Source: a virus
Virus record (IMG/VR): IMGVR_UViG_3300025785_001096
Coordinates: 62,001 to 126,000 of that record
Reading direction: 5' to 3' (one strand)
Length of the DNA stretch: 64,000 nt
In this document: piece by piece, positions 15,993-24,449 of the stretch
Numbering within the stretch: the first letter of the stretch is position 1
Layout of the letters: every line of letters begins with the position of its first letter
The notes under the pieces: generated by a model
Told to the model about the DNA's origin: nothing
The model's database searches: none
What the model saw: the letters and a program-made list of their open reading frames with translations, nothing else
Made by a program: the position numbers and the translations under genes

Positions 15993-17211
15993 GCTTGAGT
16001 CGGGATTTTACCTCTAGCAAATATTCTGGGGACAGTTCAAATCGTTGATGATGGCGGCTGTGGTTATTGGGTGTACGGCCAACGTTGATTTGATCCAATA
16101 TATTAGCAAAATTATCAACCAATTCGTCAACAATCGTGTCTTTAAAACGGCCGTAAAAGTGATGGAAATTGTATTCCAGCGTTTCTTGCATTTCTATATG
16201 CATTGTTTTTAATTCCTCTGGCGTCAATGCACACAAGCGTTTGATTTGTTCTGTGATATTTTCTATGCGTATATAATGATCTGGCTCCTCGTCGTAGCTT
16301 TCGTCTATCCACTGATCAAATGTACGAAACCCGTAGCTCTTTAAATAGGCCAAGTTACCTGGAGCTGCTGCCAGTATAAACGGACGCCGACTCACGATAG
16401 GTTTAAAGATCTTTTCTGTCAGGTGTAGCTTGGGATCGTAGTAAATGGTTTCTGTCACTATGTGCCACAGCGCACTGGTCAACTCATCCAGGTTAACATT
16501 GGCACTGAGAGCGCCATTGGGATTGACAGTATCTATAATCAGGGGATCTTTGATATCTTTAAGGGCATTGTATATTTTTACCCTTGCACGATTATCCAAT
16601 GGGTTTTCGGCATCTTGTATGGTTTCCTGCCAACCGGTGTGAAACAGACTGACACGCCCGTGCTGTAACAAATCTTGATCTATCAAGTTTGAAACCAAAT
16701 GCAGTCGATATGAACGTAAATTTGACGTCAAGTGATTGTAGCATATAAATACTTTAGAATATCGATTAAAAGAATCTGAGTTTACATACTGAAAATCTCT
16801 ATACCAATCTAACGTGGCAAATCCGTGAAAGAAATAATACCAATTATAGAACTTGTTTTGTTTTGCATAGTCCAAAACAACACCGGATCTTTCACTGGTT
16901 GCCAACAGGTTGATCTGAGTAGGTCTTGACATTTCTCGATCCAGTGTGAGTATAGACTTTTTTACTTCTGTGGTGGTATAATCATAGAAGGGTTCTTGAT
17001 CAAAAAAGTAACAATGAAAAAACGTTTTATCAGCTTGCCAGTGATGATTCCAAACAAAGGGTTTTTGATTTTCGCTGGTATCAACAGAGTCGCTTAAGAA
17101 TACGGTATTTTGGTAAGTGCCAAATGGGTAAAAATACACACTACGCCCATTTCTAAATTGAGAAATTAAGTTGCTGTGAAGAATGTTATAGAATCTGTCT
17201 AAGGAGAACAT
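15988..17211 (-). CDS. Phage glycosyltransferase-like protein (paralogue of 21673-22761)
   Basis: A 407-aa protein. Its C-terminal third carries LTEKIFKPIVSRRPFILAA, then L-x-x-L-x-x-x-G-F-R-T-F-D-x-x-x-D-E-S-Y-D. This block is shared with the second such gene and resembles the nucleotide-sugar half of fucosyltransferase or exostosin-like GT-B enzymes. The central part (YNHLTSNLRSYRLHLVSNL) may be the acceptor side. The frame stays open to 17436, but that would overlap the divergent dehydrogenase gene by over 200 nt. I place the start at 17211, 3 nt from that gene's ATG; no ribosome site is visible there. Confidence 0.6.
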   Translation of the reverse strand: MFSLDRFYNILHSNLISQFRNGRSVYFYPFGTYQNTVFLSDSVDTSENQKPFVWNHHWQADKTFFHCYFFDQEPFYDYTTTEVKKSILTLDREMSRPTQINLLATSERSGVVLDYAKQNKFYNWYYFFHGFATLDWYRDFQYVNSDSFNRYSKVFICYNHLTSNLRSYRLHLVSNLIDQDLLQHGRVSLFHTGWQETIQDAENPLDNRARVKIYNALKDIKDPLIIDTVNPNGALSANVNLDELTSALWHIVTETIYYDPKLHLTEKIFKPIVSRRPFILAAAPGNLAYLKSYGFRTFDQWIDESYDEEPDHYIRIENITEQIKRLCALTPEELKTMHIEMQETLEYNFHHFYGRFKDTIVDELVDNFANILDQINVGRTPNNHSRHHQRFELSPEYLLEVKSRLKQ

Positions 17212-17214
17212 CGA

Positions 17215-18432
17215 ATGAATGTAGGGTTTATTGGTATTGGTAAATTGGGTATGGCTTGTGCCGAAGTAATGGCCAGCAAGCACACAGTAACTGGTTATGA
17301 TATTTATCCACGCACTAGCGACAAAATTAAGATTGCAACCAATCTTGAAGAAGCGGTAACCGGTAAAGATCTCATCTTTATTGCGGTACAAACACCGCAC
17401 GATCCTATTTACGGCGGCGATCAACCTATTACTCATTTACGCAACAAAGATTTTGATTACACAATCGTAAATCAAGTGTTGGCAGATGTCAATCAATATG
17501 CCAAACCCGAACAATTAGTAGTCCTTATCTCAACAGTTCTTCCCGGCACTACACGGCGCGAACTGAGGAACAACATTACCAATGCACGTTTCATTTACAA
17601 TCCTTACCTTATTGCTATGGGATCAGTTGAATGGGACATGGTCAACCCCGAGATGGTTATGATTGGTACCGAAGACGGTAGCGAAACTGGCGATGCTAGA
17701 GAGCTGATTGACTTCTATAAAACAATAATGGAGAACGACCCACGTTACGTAGTTGGTACCTGGGACGAAGTAGAATGTATCAAAGTGTTTTACAACACAT
17801 TCATTAGTGCCAAGATTGGCCTGGTCAATATGATACAAGACGTGGCTATCAAACAAGGCAACATCAACGTGGACGTGGTCACTGCGGCATTGGCCAACAG
17901 TACTATGCGTATCATGGGACCCAAGTATATGACAGCAGGTATGGGCGACGCAGGACCTTGCCATCCACGCGACAACATTGCCTTGCGTTACCTAGCAGAA
18001 ACGCTGGACATTGGTTACGATATTTTTGACACCATCATGAAAGCACGTGAACAACAGGCAAAAAATATGGCACGTTTTATCTATGACCATTGCGAAGGAC
18101 TGCCAGTGTACATTCACGGTAAAGCATACAAACCGGGTGTAGAATATCTTGAAGGCAGTTACAGTCTGTTGGTAGGTTACTATTTAAAAGAGATGGGCAT
18201 TGATCCGGTCTACATTGATCCCTTGACTGAACCTTCAAATCCGTCGGTTGTTAAAGGTTGCATCTTGTTGGCACACAATCAACAGGTGACCTATGGCTAT
18301 GCTGGAGTTACTGAAAATCAACCTACCTATTGCATTTTTGACCAGGGCAGTATCGTTATTGATCCTTGGCGCCGGTATCCACAGAACGGTAATCTTCGAG
18401 TTATACATTATGGCAACACCCGTGCTAATTAA
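17215..18432 (+). CDS. UDP-glucose/GDP-mannose 6-dehydrogenase family protein
   Basis: A 405-aa NAD-dependent nucleotide-sugar dehydrogenase. Rossmann GFIGIGKLG is at the N-terminus, LVVLISTVLPGTT in the middle, and the catalytic cysteine block GMGDAGPCHPRDN has Cys249 (usual pattern G-x-G-x-G-G-x-C-x-P-K-D). The C-terminal segment (IHGKAYKPGVEYLEGS) corresponds to the G-x-A-F-K-x-x-x-D-x-R-x-S region. Family members oxidise C6 of UDP-glucose or a related sugar twice to the uronate. Substitutions around the cysteine leave the substrate open. AAGGAG precedes the ATG. Probably feeds the adjacent glycosyltransferases. Confidence 0.8.
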   Translation: MNVGFIGIGKLGMACAEVMASKHTVTGYDIYPRTSDKIKIATNLEEAVTGKDLIFIAVQTPHDPIYGGDQPITHLRNKDFDYTIVNQVLADVNQYAKPEQLVVLISTVLPGTTRRELRNNITNARFIYNPYLIAMGSVEWDMVNPEMVMIGTEDGSETGDARELIDFYKTIMENDPRYVVGTWDEVECIKVFYNTFISAKIGLVNMIQDVAIKQGNINVDVVTAALANSTMRIMGPKYMTAGMGDAGPCHPRDNIALRYLAETLDIGYDIFDTIMKAREQQAKNMARFIYDHCEGLPVYIHGKAYKPGVEYLEGSYSLLVGYYLKEMGIDPVYIDPLTEPSNPSVVKGCILLAHNQQVTYGYAGVTENQPTYCIFDQGSIVIDPWRRYPQNGNLRVIHYGNTRAN

Positions 18433-18928
18433 ATATCACATTGAACGGTTCTGGGACGACGAGTTTAAAAACTTAAACTATGTCAACGAACCTTTCAACG
18501 ACAATGCCAATGCACGTCACTGGATTGAATTGGGTTTTCCTCCCAAGTTCACTGGAGATATGTGTGATATGCGTGGCACACAACCTAGTTGGAACAACAA
18601 GTTTGTAGAAATATATGAAACGCTGGGTTGGAAAGACATTGGTACCAGTTACTATCGTATGGGCCCGGGTACTGTGTTGCCCACACATAGTGATCTATAT
18701 GTAAAATATGTTGAGCTGTTTGGCTTGCAAGGTCGAGAAGAAACTATACGCCGCGCCATTGTGTTTTTGGAAGATTGGCAACCAGGGCATTATGCCGAAT
18801 ACCTAGACGTACCTTTTGTGAATTGGTCTGCCGGAGCCACAGTAGAATGGCAGTACGATACCAGCCATATGGCAGCCAACGTGGGTTCAACTCCGCGATA
18901 TACACTTCAAATTACAGGGCACTTATGA
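18410..18928 (+). CDS. 2-oxoglutarate/Fe(II)-oxygenase-like protein
   Basis: A 172-aa protein with a likely double-stranded beta-helix: H-x-D in LPTHSDLYVKY, a distal His in TSHMAANVG and an Arg in TPRYTLQITG. These correspond to the iron-binding facial triad and the 2OG-binding residue of aspartyl-hydroxylase or prolyl-hydroxylase-like oxygenases. The ATG at 18410 overlaps the dehydrogenase gene by 23 nt. The substrate is unknown. In this context a sugar or a virion/host protein residue is plausible. Confidence 0.65.
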   Translation: MATPVLIKYHIERFWDDEFKNLNYVNEPFNDNANARHWIELGFPPKFTGDMCDMRGTQPSWNNKFVEIYETLGWKDIGTSYYRMGPGTVLPTHSDLYVKYVELFGLQGREETIRRAIVFLEDWQPGHYAEYLDVPFVNWSAGATVEWQYDTSHMAANVGSTPRYTLQITGHL

Positions 18929-19839
18929 TCAGCAGTTACAACGAGTGGGACACCCTTCGATCCATAGTGGTTGGGTCAGCCAATTATGCAAACTGGCCCA
19001 GTGACGATCCAGTATTTGCTCTAGAGTCAGAAAAGACCTTGTGGAAAGAAACACCGGTACCTTCAGGTCCGGTACCCAAGCACATTGTTGATGAGTCTAA
19101 TCAGGATCTTGATATACTAGCAAAAACTCTAGTTAGTCTAGGTGTAGAAGTACACAGACCCAGCAATAGAAATTATCGACTGACTGGTGGTATGTACAAC
19201 TATTGTCCCAGGGACCGGCTGTTGGTATACGGCAACACAGTGATAGACTGTGCAATGATGTATCCTTGCAGAGATCAAGAAATATTTGCTCTGGATTGTG
19301 TGACGAATCACACACAAAATATCATATCAATGCCCAGAGATCAAGGATTGGTATTGGATGCAGCCAACGTGGCACGGCTAGGTGACAGTATGTTGTTCTT
19401 AGAAAGTGCCAGCGGCAATCGAGCAGCATATGAATGGCTGTGCAAACAGTTTCCCGATGTAAACATTGAACTGTGCAATTTTTATGCAGGTGTACATATT
19501 GACAGCACTATTGTACCATTGCGCGAAGGCTTGGTCATGCTGAATGCATCACGTGTTACTGAAGCAACTTGCCCCCGAGTATTTGATGGTTGGAACAAGA
19601 TATATGTCAAGGATGTGGTAGCACAGGACTTTTATCAATATCCCTATGCCAGCAAATGGATCGCTATGAATATGTTAGTAGTTGATCCCAATACTGTTAT
19701 TGTAGATAAGAACCAACCCAAGCTGATTAAAACATTAGAGAACTGGCATTTTACAGTCGTACCCCTGGAATTGCGTCACAGTCGTACACTAGGCGGTGGA
19801 TTTCATTGTGTTACACTAGATTTATTACGCGGTTTGTAA
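18925..19839 (+). CDS. Amidinotransferase-family protein
   Basis: A 304-aa protein of the arginine:glycine/inosamine amidinotransferase superfamily. NEWDTLRSIVVGSA opens the fold. VLDAANVARLGD supplies the catalytic acidic region, GVHIDSTIVPLREGLV the His-x-Asp block, and LGGGFHCVTLDLLRG the catalytic Cys (about 295). The enzymes move an amidino group from arginine to an amine, or hydrolyse it. Beside glycan genes it could build a guanidino-modified sugar. ATGA overlap with the oxygenase gene. Confidence 0.8.
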   Translation: MISSYNEWDTLRSIVVGSANYANWPSDDPVFALESEKTLWKETPVPSGPVPKHIVDESNQDLDILAKTLVSLGVEVHRPSNRNYRLTGGMYNYCPRDRLLVYGNTVIDCAMMYPCRDQEIFALDCVTNHTQNIISMPRDQGLVLDAANVARLGDSMLFLESASGNRAAYEWLCKQFPDVNIELCNFYAGVHIDSTIVPLREGLVMLNASRVTEATCPRVFDGWNKIYVKDVVAQDFYQYPYASKWIAMNMLVVDPNTVIVDKNQPKLIKTLENWHFTVVPLELRHSRTLGGGFHCVTLDLLRGL

Positions 19840-19845
19840 TAAATA
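19838..19845 (+). promoter_or_regulatory. Late promoter motif close to a start codon
   Basis: AATAAATA followed by CTTG. The predicted start near 19851 is only 3 nt before the ATG at 19854, and no ribosome site is present. Confidence 0.5.
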
Positions 19846-19853
19846 CTTGCACT

Positions 19854-20588
19854 ATGACATTTACAAACTATACCGATACTATTCTCTCGGCTTTGACATT
19901 CAATCCCAAGATTGACGACGTTGTTGCACGTAAGCAAGAAATTCTTGACGGAGTTTATCGCGTTGAAAATCTTGAACCGACCTCGGTATTATTTATAGGA
20001 TTCAATCCAGCCATATTGAGTTGCAAGGCCAAAACCCTGGCGGTCACAGAAATCAGTGATGCCGCACAGGATTACCTTAAAAGTCGCGGTATAAAATTTA
20101 CCCATATTGATCCGGCGCATTTGTCGGATTATCGCAAGTCTTTTGAGTGTGTTATTGCAATGGACGAGTATTTTACATTTGCGGGTAGTGACCAAGATCA
20201 ACAAGACGCTATTGCTAAAATTTGTAGTCTGGCCACAGCGTTTGTGATAAGTACAATACGCGATTATAAAAATATGGATTTTAAAGATCGCGAATTCAGT
20301 CAACCGGTGGTGTTACGAAATGGTTCAAATACCAAAATGTTCGTAGAAAATCACAGTTGGGATATGAAAGATCGTACCTTGTTTGACACAATGGTTTATG
20401 AAGTAGATGAACCAACTAGCAAATTTGCATCTTATGGTATATTCCAAAGACGCACAATGTTCTTCAAACAGCTGGCAAAATTTAGTATGGACGCAGGAGC
20501 AGTGAATTTCCTCGTACATAAAAACTTGATGTACAAGAGTTTAATCAAAAAGAACTACGAGCACGTGGTTAGCATACAATTCGAATAA
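19854..20588 (+). CDS. Rossmann-type protein, possibly SAM-dependent methyltransferase-like
   Basis: A 244-aa protein. After an N-terminal helical part, the segment SVLFIGFNPAILSC looks like the first strand and loop of a Rossmann fold, and KSFECVIAMDEYFTF like the following acidic strand of class I methyltransferases. The canonical G-x-G-x-G is not intact, so activity is uncertain. It is coupled by a TAATG overlap to the fibre gene downstream, which suggests a role in virion assembly or modification. Confidence 0.45.
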   Translation: MTFTNYTDTILSALTFNPKIDDVVARKQEILDGVYRVENLEPTSVLFIGFNPAILSCKAKTLAVTEISDAAQDYLKSRGIKFTHIDPAHLSDYRKSFECVIAMDEYFTFAGSDQDQQDAIAKICSLATAFVISTIRDYKNMDFKDREFSQPVVLRNGSNTKMFVENHSWDMKDRTLFDTMVYEVDEPTSKFASYGIFQRRTMFFKQLAKFSMDAGAVNFLVHKNLMYKSLIKKNYEHVVSIQFE

Positions 20589-21676
20589 TGGACATAGATA
20601 AACAACTCAAACAAATCGTAGAAAACATAATTGCAGAAGTAAACACAAACATACAAAGCCAAGTTGAAAGCATTGTGCGTGAACAGGTTTCTGCCTTGGT
20701 GCGTACGATTCCGTTACAAACATACTTCAATCAAATGTTTGCTGGGTCACTGGCCAACGAACAATTTGAATTTCCAGCCGAGTCAATCCCGGCTGAGTCA
20801 GTACAGTCGGCCAATCTACGTATATCTGGTAGCCAAGTTGCCGGCGGCATCATTGCCAACTTTGGCAGTACCGGTATCGATGACAAAGCTACCGCTTGCC
20901 AGCTGACCATACTTGACGATGTCACTGTGGTTGAAAACAACCTGTTGACCAAGGATCTCACAGTCAAAGGCGCGGCCACTATCGAAGGTTCAACCACAAT
21001 CGAGGGTGACCTAATTGTTAACGGTCGTGTGCCTGAATCTAGTCCTATGTATGTGAGCATTGTTAATTCTGTTGCAAACAATGTATTAACCGGACTGGAC
21101 CAAACGCTGTTCAACAGATATTCCACACTGGTATTTCAACAAATTACTCAAAACGGCTTGGACCTTACCAAGATCACTGTCAATGGCCGAGAAGTAATCA
21201 CAGGTAACACACTGAGCAGTGACATTACTGTGAGCAATTTACAAAAGTTGGGAGTATTAAAAGAACTACAAGTCTCGGGCGAAACACTATTGGACGATAC
21301 CTTGTATGCGGCCAGCAAACGTGTTGGTATCAATACACTACAGCCCACACAGGCTTTGGATATTTGGGATCAAGAAATTGAAATTGGTCTTGGTAAATTA
21401 GAAAAGAATACTGCCACTATCAGTGTGCCACGCACTGGGCAACAGTTGGTAATCGACAGCAACGGACAGCGTAACATTACAGTATTGCCAGATGGGTCCA
21501 CAACTGTAAAAAGATTAAACATTGGTCGCACATCAATTTACAGCAGTGATCTTCCGCCGGCTGTTGATGAACCCAAGGGTACTGTGGTGTTTAATTCGAA
21601 TCCCACACTGGGAGGTCCGTTGGGTTGGGTAAGTCTAGGTGGCGCCAAGTGGGCCAATTTTGGATTTGTTGACTAA
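20588..21676 (+). CDS. Tail fibre / virion structural protein
   Basis: A 362-aa protein. The helical N-terminus (LKQIVENIIAEV) may form a trimeric coiled coil. Beta-solenoid-like repeats follow (DLTVKGAATIEGSTTIEGDL and similar), then a short-fibre-type C-terminus with VGINTLQPTQALDI and GTVVFNSNPTLGGPLGWVSL, which resembles ends of T4-like tail fibre proteins. No signal peptide. Convergent with, and overlapping by 4 nt, the minus-strand glycosyltransferase gene. Confidence 0.7.
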   Translation: MDIDKQLKQIVENIIAEVNTNIQSQVESIVREQVSALVRTIPLQTYFNQMFAGSLANEQFEFPAESIPAESVQSANLRISGSQVAGGIIANFGSTGIDDKATACQLTILDDVTVVENNLLTKDLTVKGAATIEGSTTIEGDLIVNGRVPESSPMYVSIVNSVANNVLTGLDQTLFNRYSTLVFQQITQNGLDLTKITVNGREVITGNTLSSDITVSNLQKLGVLKELQVSGETLLDDTLYAASKRVGINTLQPTQALDIWDQEIEIGLGKLEKNTATISVPRTGQQLVIDSNGQRNITVLPDGSTTVKRLNIGRTSIYSSDLPPAVDEPKGTVVFNSNPTLGGPLGWVSLGGAKWANFGFVD

Positions 21677-22761
21677 CGACCAGTCAGTGCTGCCACAAAT
21701 GGCTGCTTGAATCGGTCGTACCAATCAGTGTTGTACATCAAATCAAAGTTGTGATCTACGATTTCTCTGCATTGGTTTAATATTTTTTCCTGATCTTGAT
21801 CACACAAGGCTTTCAACTGTGCCAATGCAGTCAATTGACGATTGTATATTCCTTCAACTGCATCATAGCTTTCGTCAATGATACCGTCAAAAGTTCTAAA
21901 TCCCAACTCACGCAAAAACGCCAGGCTGTATCTATTGGCCACCAGTATAAATGGTCTACGTGCCAAGATTGGCTTGACTGTTTTTTCTGTAAAGAACACA
22001 TAGTCTTGGTCGCAATTGGTTTCGCACACTAGACTGTATGCGGTCTGATTGTATACAGTCAACGGAATAACCTGACTCAGGCTCATGGTATAACCGTAAT
22101 AGTTGACCGGGTCAACAGTCCATTGCACTTGATCTTGCCCAGATAATCCTTCATCTTCCCATAACCACTGATTTGAATTTTCTGCTGTAAAGGTGGTATT
22201 GATGTCATTCATATATGTCACTATACCTTTGTCTGCCAGACCTTTTGTTTTTATAAAATCGTAGGATCTGTCTCTGTGCAATTTTTTGCGTCCTAGTAGA
22301 GCATCAAACACATAAGGTTTTGTATTATACGGTTGAAGTACGTCTAGTGTTTCGGGCCTTATGTTTTTGTAAAAATGTGTAGTGGTCATAAACCACTCAA
22401 GGAACAGATGAGTTTTACTGTGTTGCAACGGTGGATTCAATCGACCACAGATAAAATATTCAATTTTGGGACGATCAAATTTTCTTATAAAATCAACAGT
22501 GACAATATGAAGTTCGCTACCAAGTATCAGGATTGCATCCACGTGATCGTACAGCTGGTCAATTTGTTGTTCAATGATGTCGTCGTACGGATACGGTATT
22601 TGCAAACAAGCAACTTTTCTAGAGTGATTGCGACTTATTAAATCAGATGGAGTTCGATAGTAAGACCACTGTTGGCCCGGGCCAACAGATCGTCTAATGT
22701 GATGATGAAAAAACCTATTTGACTCGTCAGATATGTAAATGCCAATATCTTGCGATGTCAT
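21673..22761 (-). CDS. Phage glycosyltransferase-like protein, second copy
   Basis: A 362-aa paralogue of the 15988-17211 product. The shared C-terminal block is TEKTVKPILARRPFILVAN, then L-x-F-L-R-E-L-G-F-R-T-F-D-G-I-I-D-E-S-Y-D and a helical tail. The N-terminal half (CLQIPYPYDDIIEQQIDQLY) differs and likely sets acceptor specificity. Two copies within 6 kb around a nucleotide-sugar dehydrogenase suggest building of a phage-specific glycan on the virion or cell surface. The start lies 7 nt after the preceding minus-strand gene. Confidence 0.6.
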   Translation of the reverse strand: MTSQDIGIYISDESNRFFHHHIRRSVGPGQQWSYYRTPSDLISRNHSRKVACLQIPYPYDDIIEQQIDQLYDHVDAILILGSELHIVTVDFIRKFDRPKIEYFICGRLNPPLQHSKTHLFLEWFMTTTHFYKNIRPETLDVLQPYNTKPYVFDALLGRKKLHRDRSYDFIKTKGLADKGIVTYMNDINTTFTAENSNQWLWEDEGLSGQDQVQWTVDPVNYYGYTMSLSQVIPLTVYNQTAYSLVCETNCDQDYVFFTEKTVKPILARRPFILVANRYSLAFLRELGFRTFDGIIDESYDAVEGIYNRQLTALAQLKALCDQDQEKILNQCREIVDHNFDLMYNTDWYDRFKQPFVAALTGR

Positions 22762-22767
22762 TGAATA

Positions 22768-23013
22768 TTACTCAGATTTTGGTTTGCGTGTGGATGCTTT
22801 TTTAGCTGGAGTCTTTTTTGCAGCAGGAGCTTTCTTAGCGGCTGGAGCTTTTTTTGGTTTTGCTTCAGCTACTACCTTGACTTCTTCAGCTTTGACTTCA
22901 GCAACTTCTTCTTTAACAGCTTCAACAACAGTTTCTTTTTTGCTGAATGCTCTAAATAGAGTATAAGCGATAGCTAAAATTAATACAATTCCTACGATTG
23001 TTGTAAAATCCAT
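22768..23013 (-). CDS. Membrane-anchored Lys/Ala-rich tail protein
   Basis: An 81-aa protein starting MDFTTIVGIV, fixed by GGAG upstream. An N-terminal membrane helix (IVGIVLILAIAYTLF) is followed by an acidic Glu/Val/Lys stretch. The tail of PAAKK and PAKK units is like histone H1 or TolA-type tails, with net charge switching from acidic to strongly basic. Such tails bind nucleic acid or anionic polymers. Unknown role. Confidence 0.65.
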   Translation of the reverse strand: MDFTTIVGIVLILAIAYTLFRAFSKKETVVEAVKEEVAEVKAEEVKVVAEAKPKKAPAAKKAPAAKKTPAKKASTRKPKSE

Positions 23014-23042
23014 TTTAAATCTCCTATTCGAATAGATAGTAT

Positions 23043-23050
23043 TATTTAGT
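23043..23050 (-). promoter_or_regulatory. Minus-strand late promoter motif
   Basis: Minus-strand reading is ACTAAATA, upstream of the GGAG and ATG of the Lys/Ala-rich protein gene. It is divergent from the plus-strand promoter at 23083. Confidence 0.5.
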
Positions 23051-23082
23051 GAGCTAAATGGACAAATAAAATTATTAAATTG

Positions 23083-23111
23083 TTGCACCGCAAGGTAAAT
23101 AATGTTATACT
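23083..23111 (+). promoter_or_regulatory. Sigma70-type promoter with embedded late motif
   Basis: TTGCAC, 17-nt spacer, TATACT. The spacer contains GGTAAATA (23094-23101). The same double arrangement recurs at 27551-27579, so this is likely a deliberate early-plus-late design. Confidence 0.7.
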
Positions 23112-23188
23112 ATGAAAATAGTAGCAGTAAGCAAGATGCCGAATAGTTTGGGTCTTGTAAAACATTCGCTTAATAAAGGAAAAATAAA

Positions 23189-23407
23189 ATGTTTAATTTC
23201 AAATCAGTAGTAGACCAGGCAGTAACAGCAACAAAGACACCTTTGACATACGTTGAAGACAAAGCCATCCGTGCTAACCTAGAAACTCTAGTGGACTCAT
23301 ATGCAGACTTTACTAAGACTGTGTACGAAACAAACTTAGAATTGGCTAAACAAGTGGTTGAAACTGTTAAGACCGTTGATTACACCAAGTTCTTCACAAC
23401 TAAGTAA
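23189..23407 (+). CDS. Small phasin-like helical protein
   Basis: A 72-aa amphipathic, helix-forming protein (ETLVDSYADFTKTVYETNLE, AKQVVETVKTVDYTKFF). Spacing and composition resemble the phasin family, which coats polyhydroxyalkanoate granules in many betaproteobacteria, though it is shorter than cellular phasins. AAAGGA precedes the ATG and a strong terminator follows, so it is a stand-alone, probably well expressed unit. A purely structural helical protein is the alternative. Confidence 0.45.
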   Translation: MFNFKSVVDQAVTATKTPLTYVEDKAIRANLETLVDSYADFTKTVYETNLELAKQVVETVKTVDYTKFFTTK

Positions 23408-23431
23408 TCTGTTGTAAAAAAGCCACACTCC

Positions 23432-23457
23432 AAAGCCCCAAAATATGGGGCTTTTTT
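23432..23457 (+). terminator. Rho-independent terminator
   Basis: Stem AAGCCCC / GGGGCTT with an A/T-rich loop and a run of T, directly after the phasin-like gene. Confidence 0.9.
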
Positions 23458-23473
23458 ACGGCCGCAATTTCGG

Positions 23474-23502
23474 TAGACCCAAAATTGCCAAAATGCTATA
23501 CT
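23474..23502 (+). promoter_or_regulatory. Early-type promoter cassette
   Basis: TAGACC, 17 nt, TATACT. The spacer end GCCAAAATGC is shared with the promoters at 35657, 37710, 38006 and 39909, so these are copies of one cassette. Confidence 0.8.
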
Positions 23503-23530
23503 AGCTCTACAGTACATAAAAGGAGCCGGA

Positions 23531-23860
23531 ATGAATCAAACAGATTTGGAAACTAAATCAGCAGGATCGTATGCGTATGCCGCGGCACGTGATGCTCGTA
23601 TGCGTAACATTGTTGAATCTTCGCATTATTCAGAACAGCAAAAAATTGCCGCAGATCGTATGGCTCTTGCATTAGAGTTGGTTTACTATGCTCGTGCTAT
23701 TCACATCAACTATCGCAAAAAATTTATTGCAGTTAAAGTGGATCGTGCGTATGTAAAAAATCGTGAAAACTTACAGTACCTTGAAGCCGAGTACGAAGCA
23801 TTGGGTTACAAAAAAGCCTCTAGCCCACAAGGTGTCACTTATCGTATTCCAAAGGCTTAA
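23531..23860 (+). CDS. Unknown small protein
   Basis: A 109-aa, Ala/Tyr-rich helical protein (RMALALELVYYARAIH). Strong ribosome site AAAAGGAG. No signal peptide, membrane helix or recognised motif. The ATG of the SleB-type hydrolase follows the stop by one base, so the two are co-translated, which may hint at a lysis-related role. Confidence 0.6.
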   Translation: MNQTDLETKSAGSYAYAAARDARMRNIVESSHYSEQQKIAADRMALALELVYYARAIHINYRKKFIAVKVDRAYVKNRENLQYLEAEYEALGYKKASSPQGVTYRIPKA

Positions 23861-23861
23861 T

Positions 23862-24392
23862 ATGTCAAATCGTATGCTGGCCATAATTGGCTGTAGTCTA
23901 CTTGCCGTTCTGCTTGTTCGTCAAGAAGTTCGTATGGACATTCTAGAAGAAAAGATTGACGACGTGATTCAGGTCAAAGAGCATATCAAATATACCAAAA
24001 CGGATGTAGAGTGTCTTACTCGGAATATTTACTATGAGGCCGGCGTAGAATCCCAATTGGGAAAGTTTGCAGTAGCCCAAGTCACTATCAACCGACTTAA
24101 AACAGGCTATTGGGGCGACAGTATTTGTAAAGTGGTGTATGCTCGTAAACAGTTTTCGTGGACAATGGCTCGAAAATTACCACGTCCAGATAGTCGGTTA
24201 TGGGCCGAATCTGAAGATATTGCTCGTAAAGTCTTGGCAGGACACCGTATTCGTGGATTGACAAAAAGTTTGTTTTACCACGCGATCTATATTCGAGATC
24301 CGCATTGGGTTGACCCGGCACACGAAGCAGGCCAAATTGGTAATCACGTGTTTTACAATCGTGCCCGAGGTAGCACGGTGGAACTGATTTGA
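23862..24392 (+). CDS. SleB-type cell wall hydrolase with N-terminal anchor (candidate endolysin)
   Basis: A 176-aa protein. Residues ~5-19 (LAIIGCSLLAVLLV) form a membrane or signal-anchor segment, then a short helical stalk. A Hydrolase_2/SleB domain follows: CLTRNIYYEAGVE with the catalytic-type Glu, FAVAQVTINRL, CKVVYARKQFSWT, and the C-terminal IRDPHW and GNHVFYN. SleB-like enzymes are lytic transglycosylases or amidases that cut peptidoglycan. A weakly hydrophobic N-terminal anchor resembles SAR endolysins, which are exported and activated on release. Best candidate for the lysis enzyme in this window. Confidence 0.8.
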   Translation: MSNRMLAIIGCSLLAVLLVRQEVRMDILEEKIDDVIQVKEHIKYTKTDVECLTRNIYYEAGVESQLGKFAVAQVTINRLKTGYWGDSICKVVYARKQFSWTMARKLPRPDSRLWAESEDIARKVLAGHRIRGLTKSLFYHAIYIRDPHWVDPAHEAGQIGNHVFYNRARGSTVELI

Positions 24393-24417
24393 CTAGAATA
24401 TGTTAAAATGTTATAGT
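24389..24417 (+). promoter_or_regulatory. Sigma70-type promoter
   Basis: TTGACT, 17 nt, TATAGT, overlapping the end of the SleB gene and upstream of the next gene. Confidence 0.7.
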
Positions 24418-24449
24418 GTAGTGTCTTTAATTTTATAAAAGGTGACCGT

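Noticed and set aside
17212-17436. N-terminal 75-codon extension of the minus-strand glycosyltransferase
   Set aside because: It would overlap the well-supported dehydrogenase start on the other strand by over 200 nt; the extension lacks glycosyltransferase motifs.
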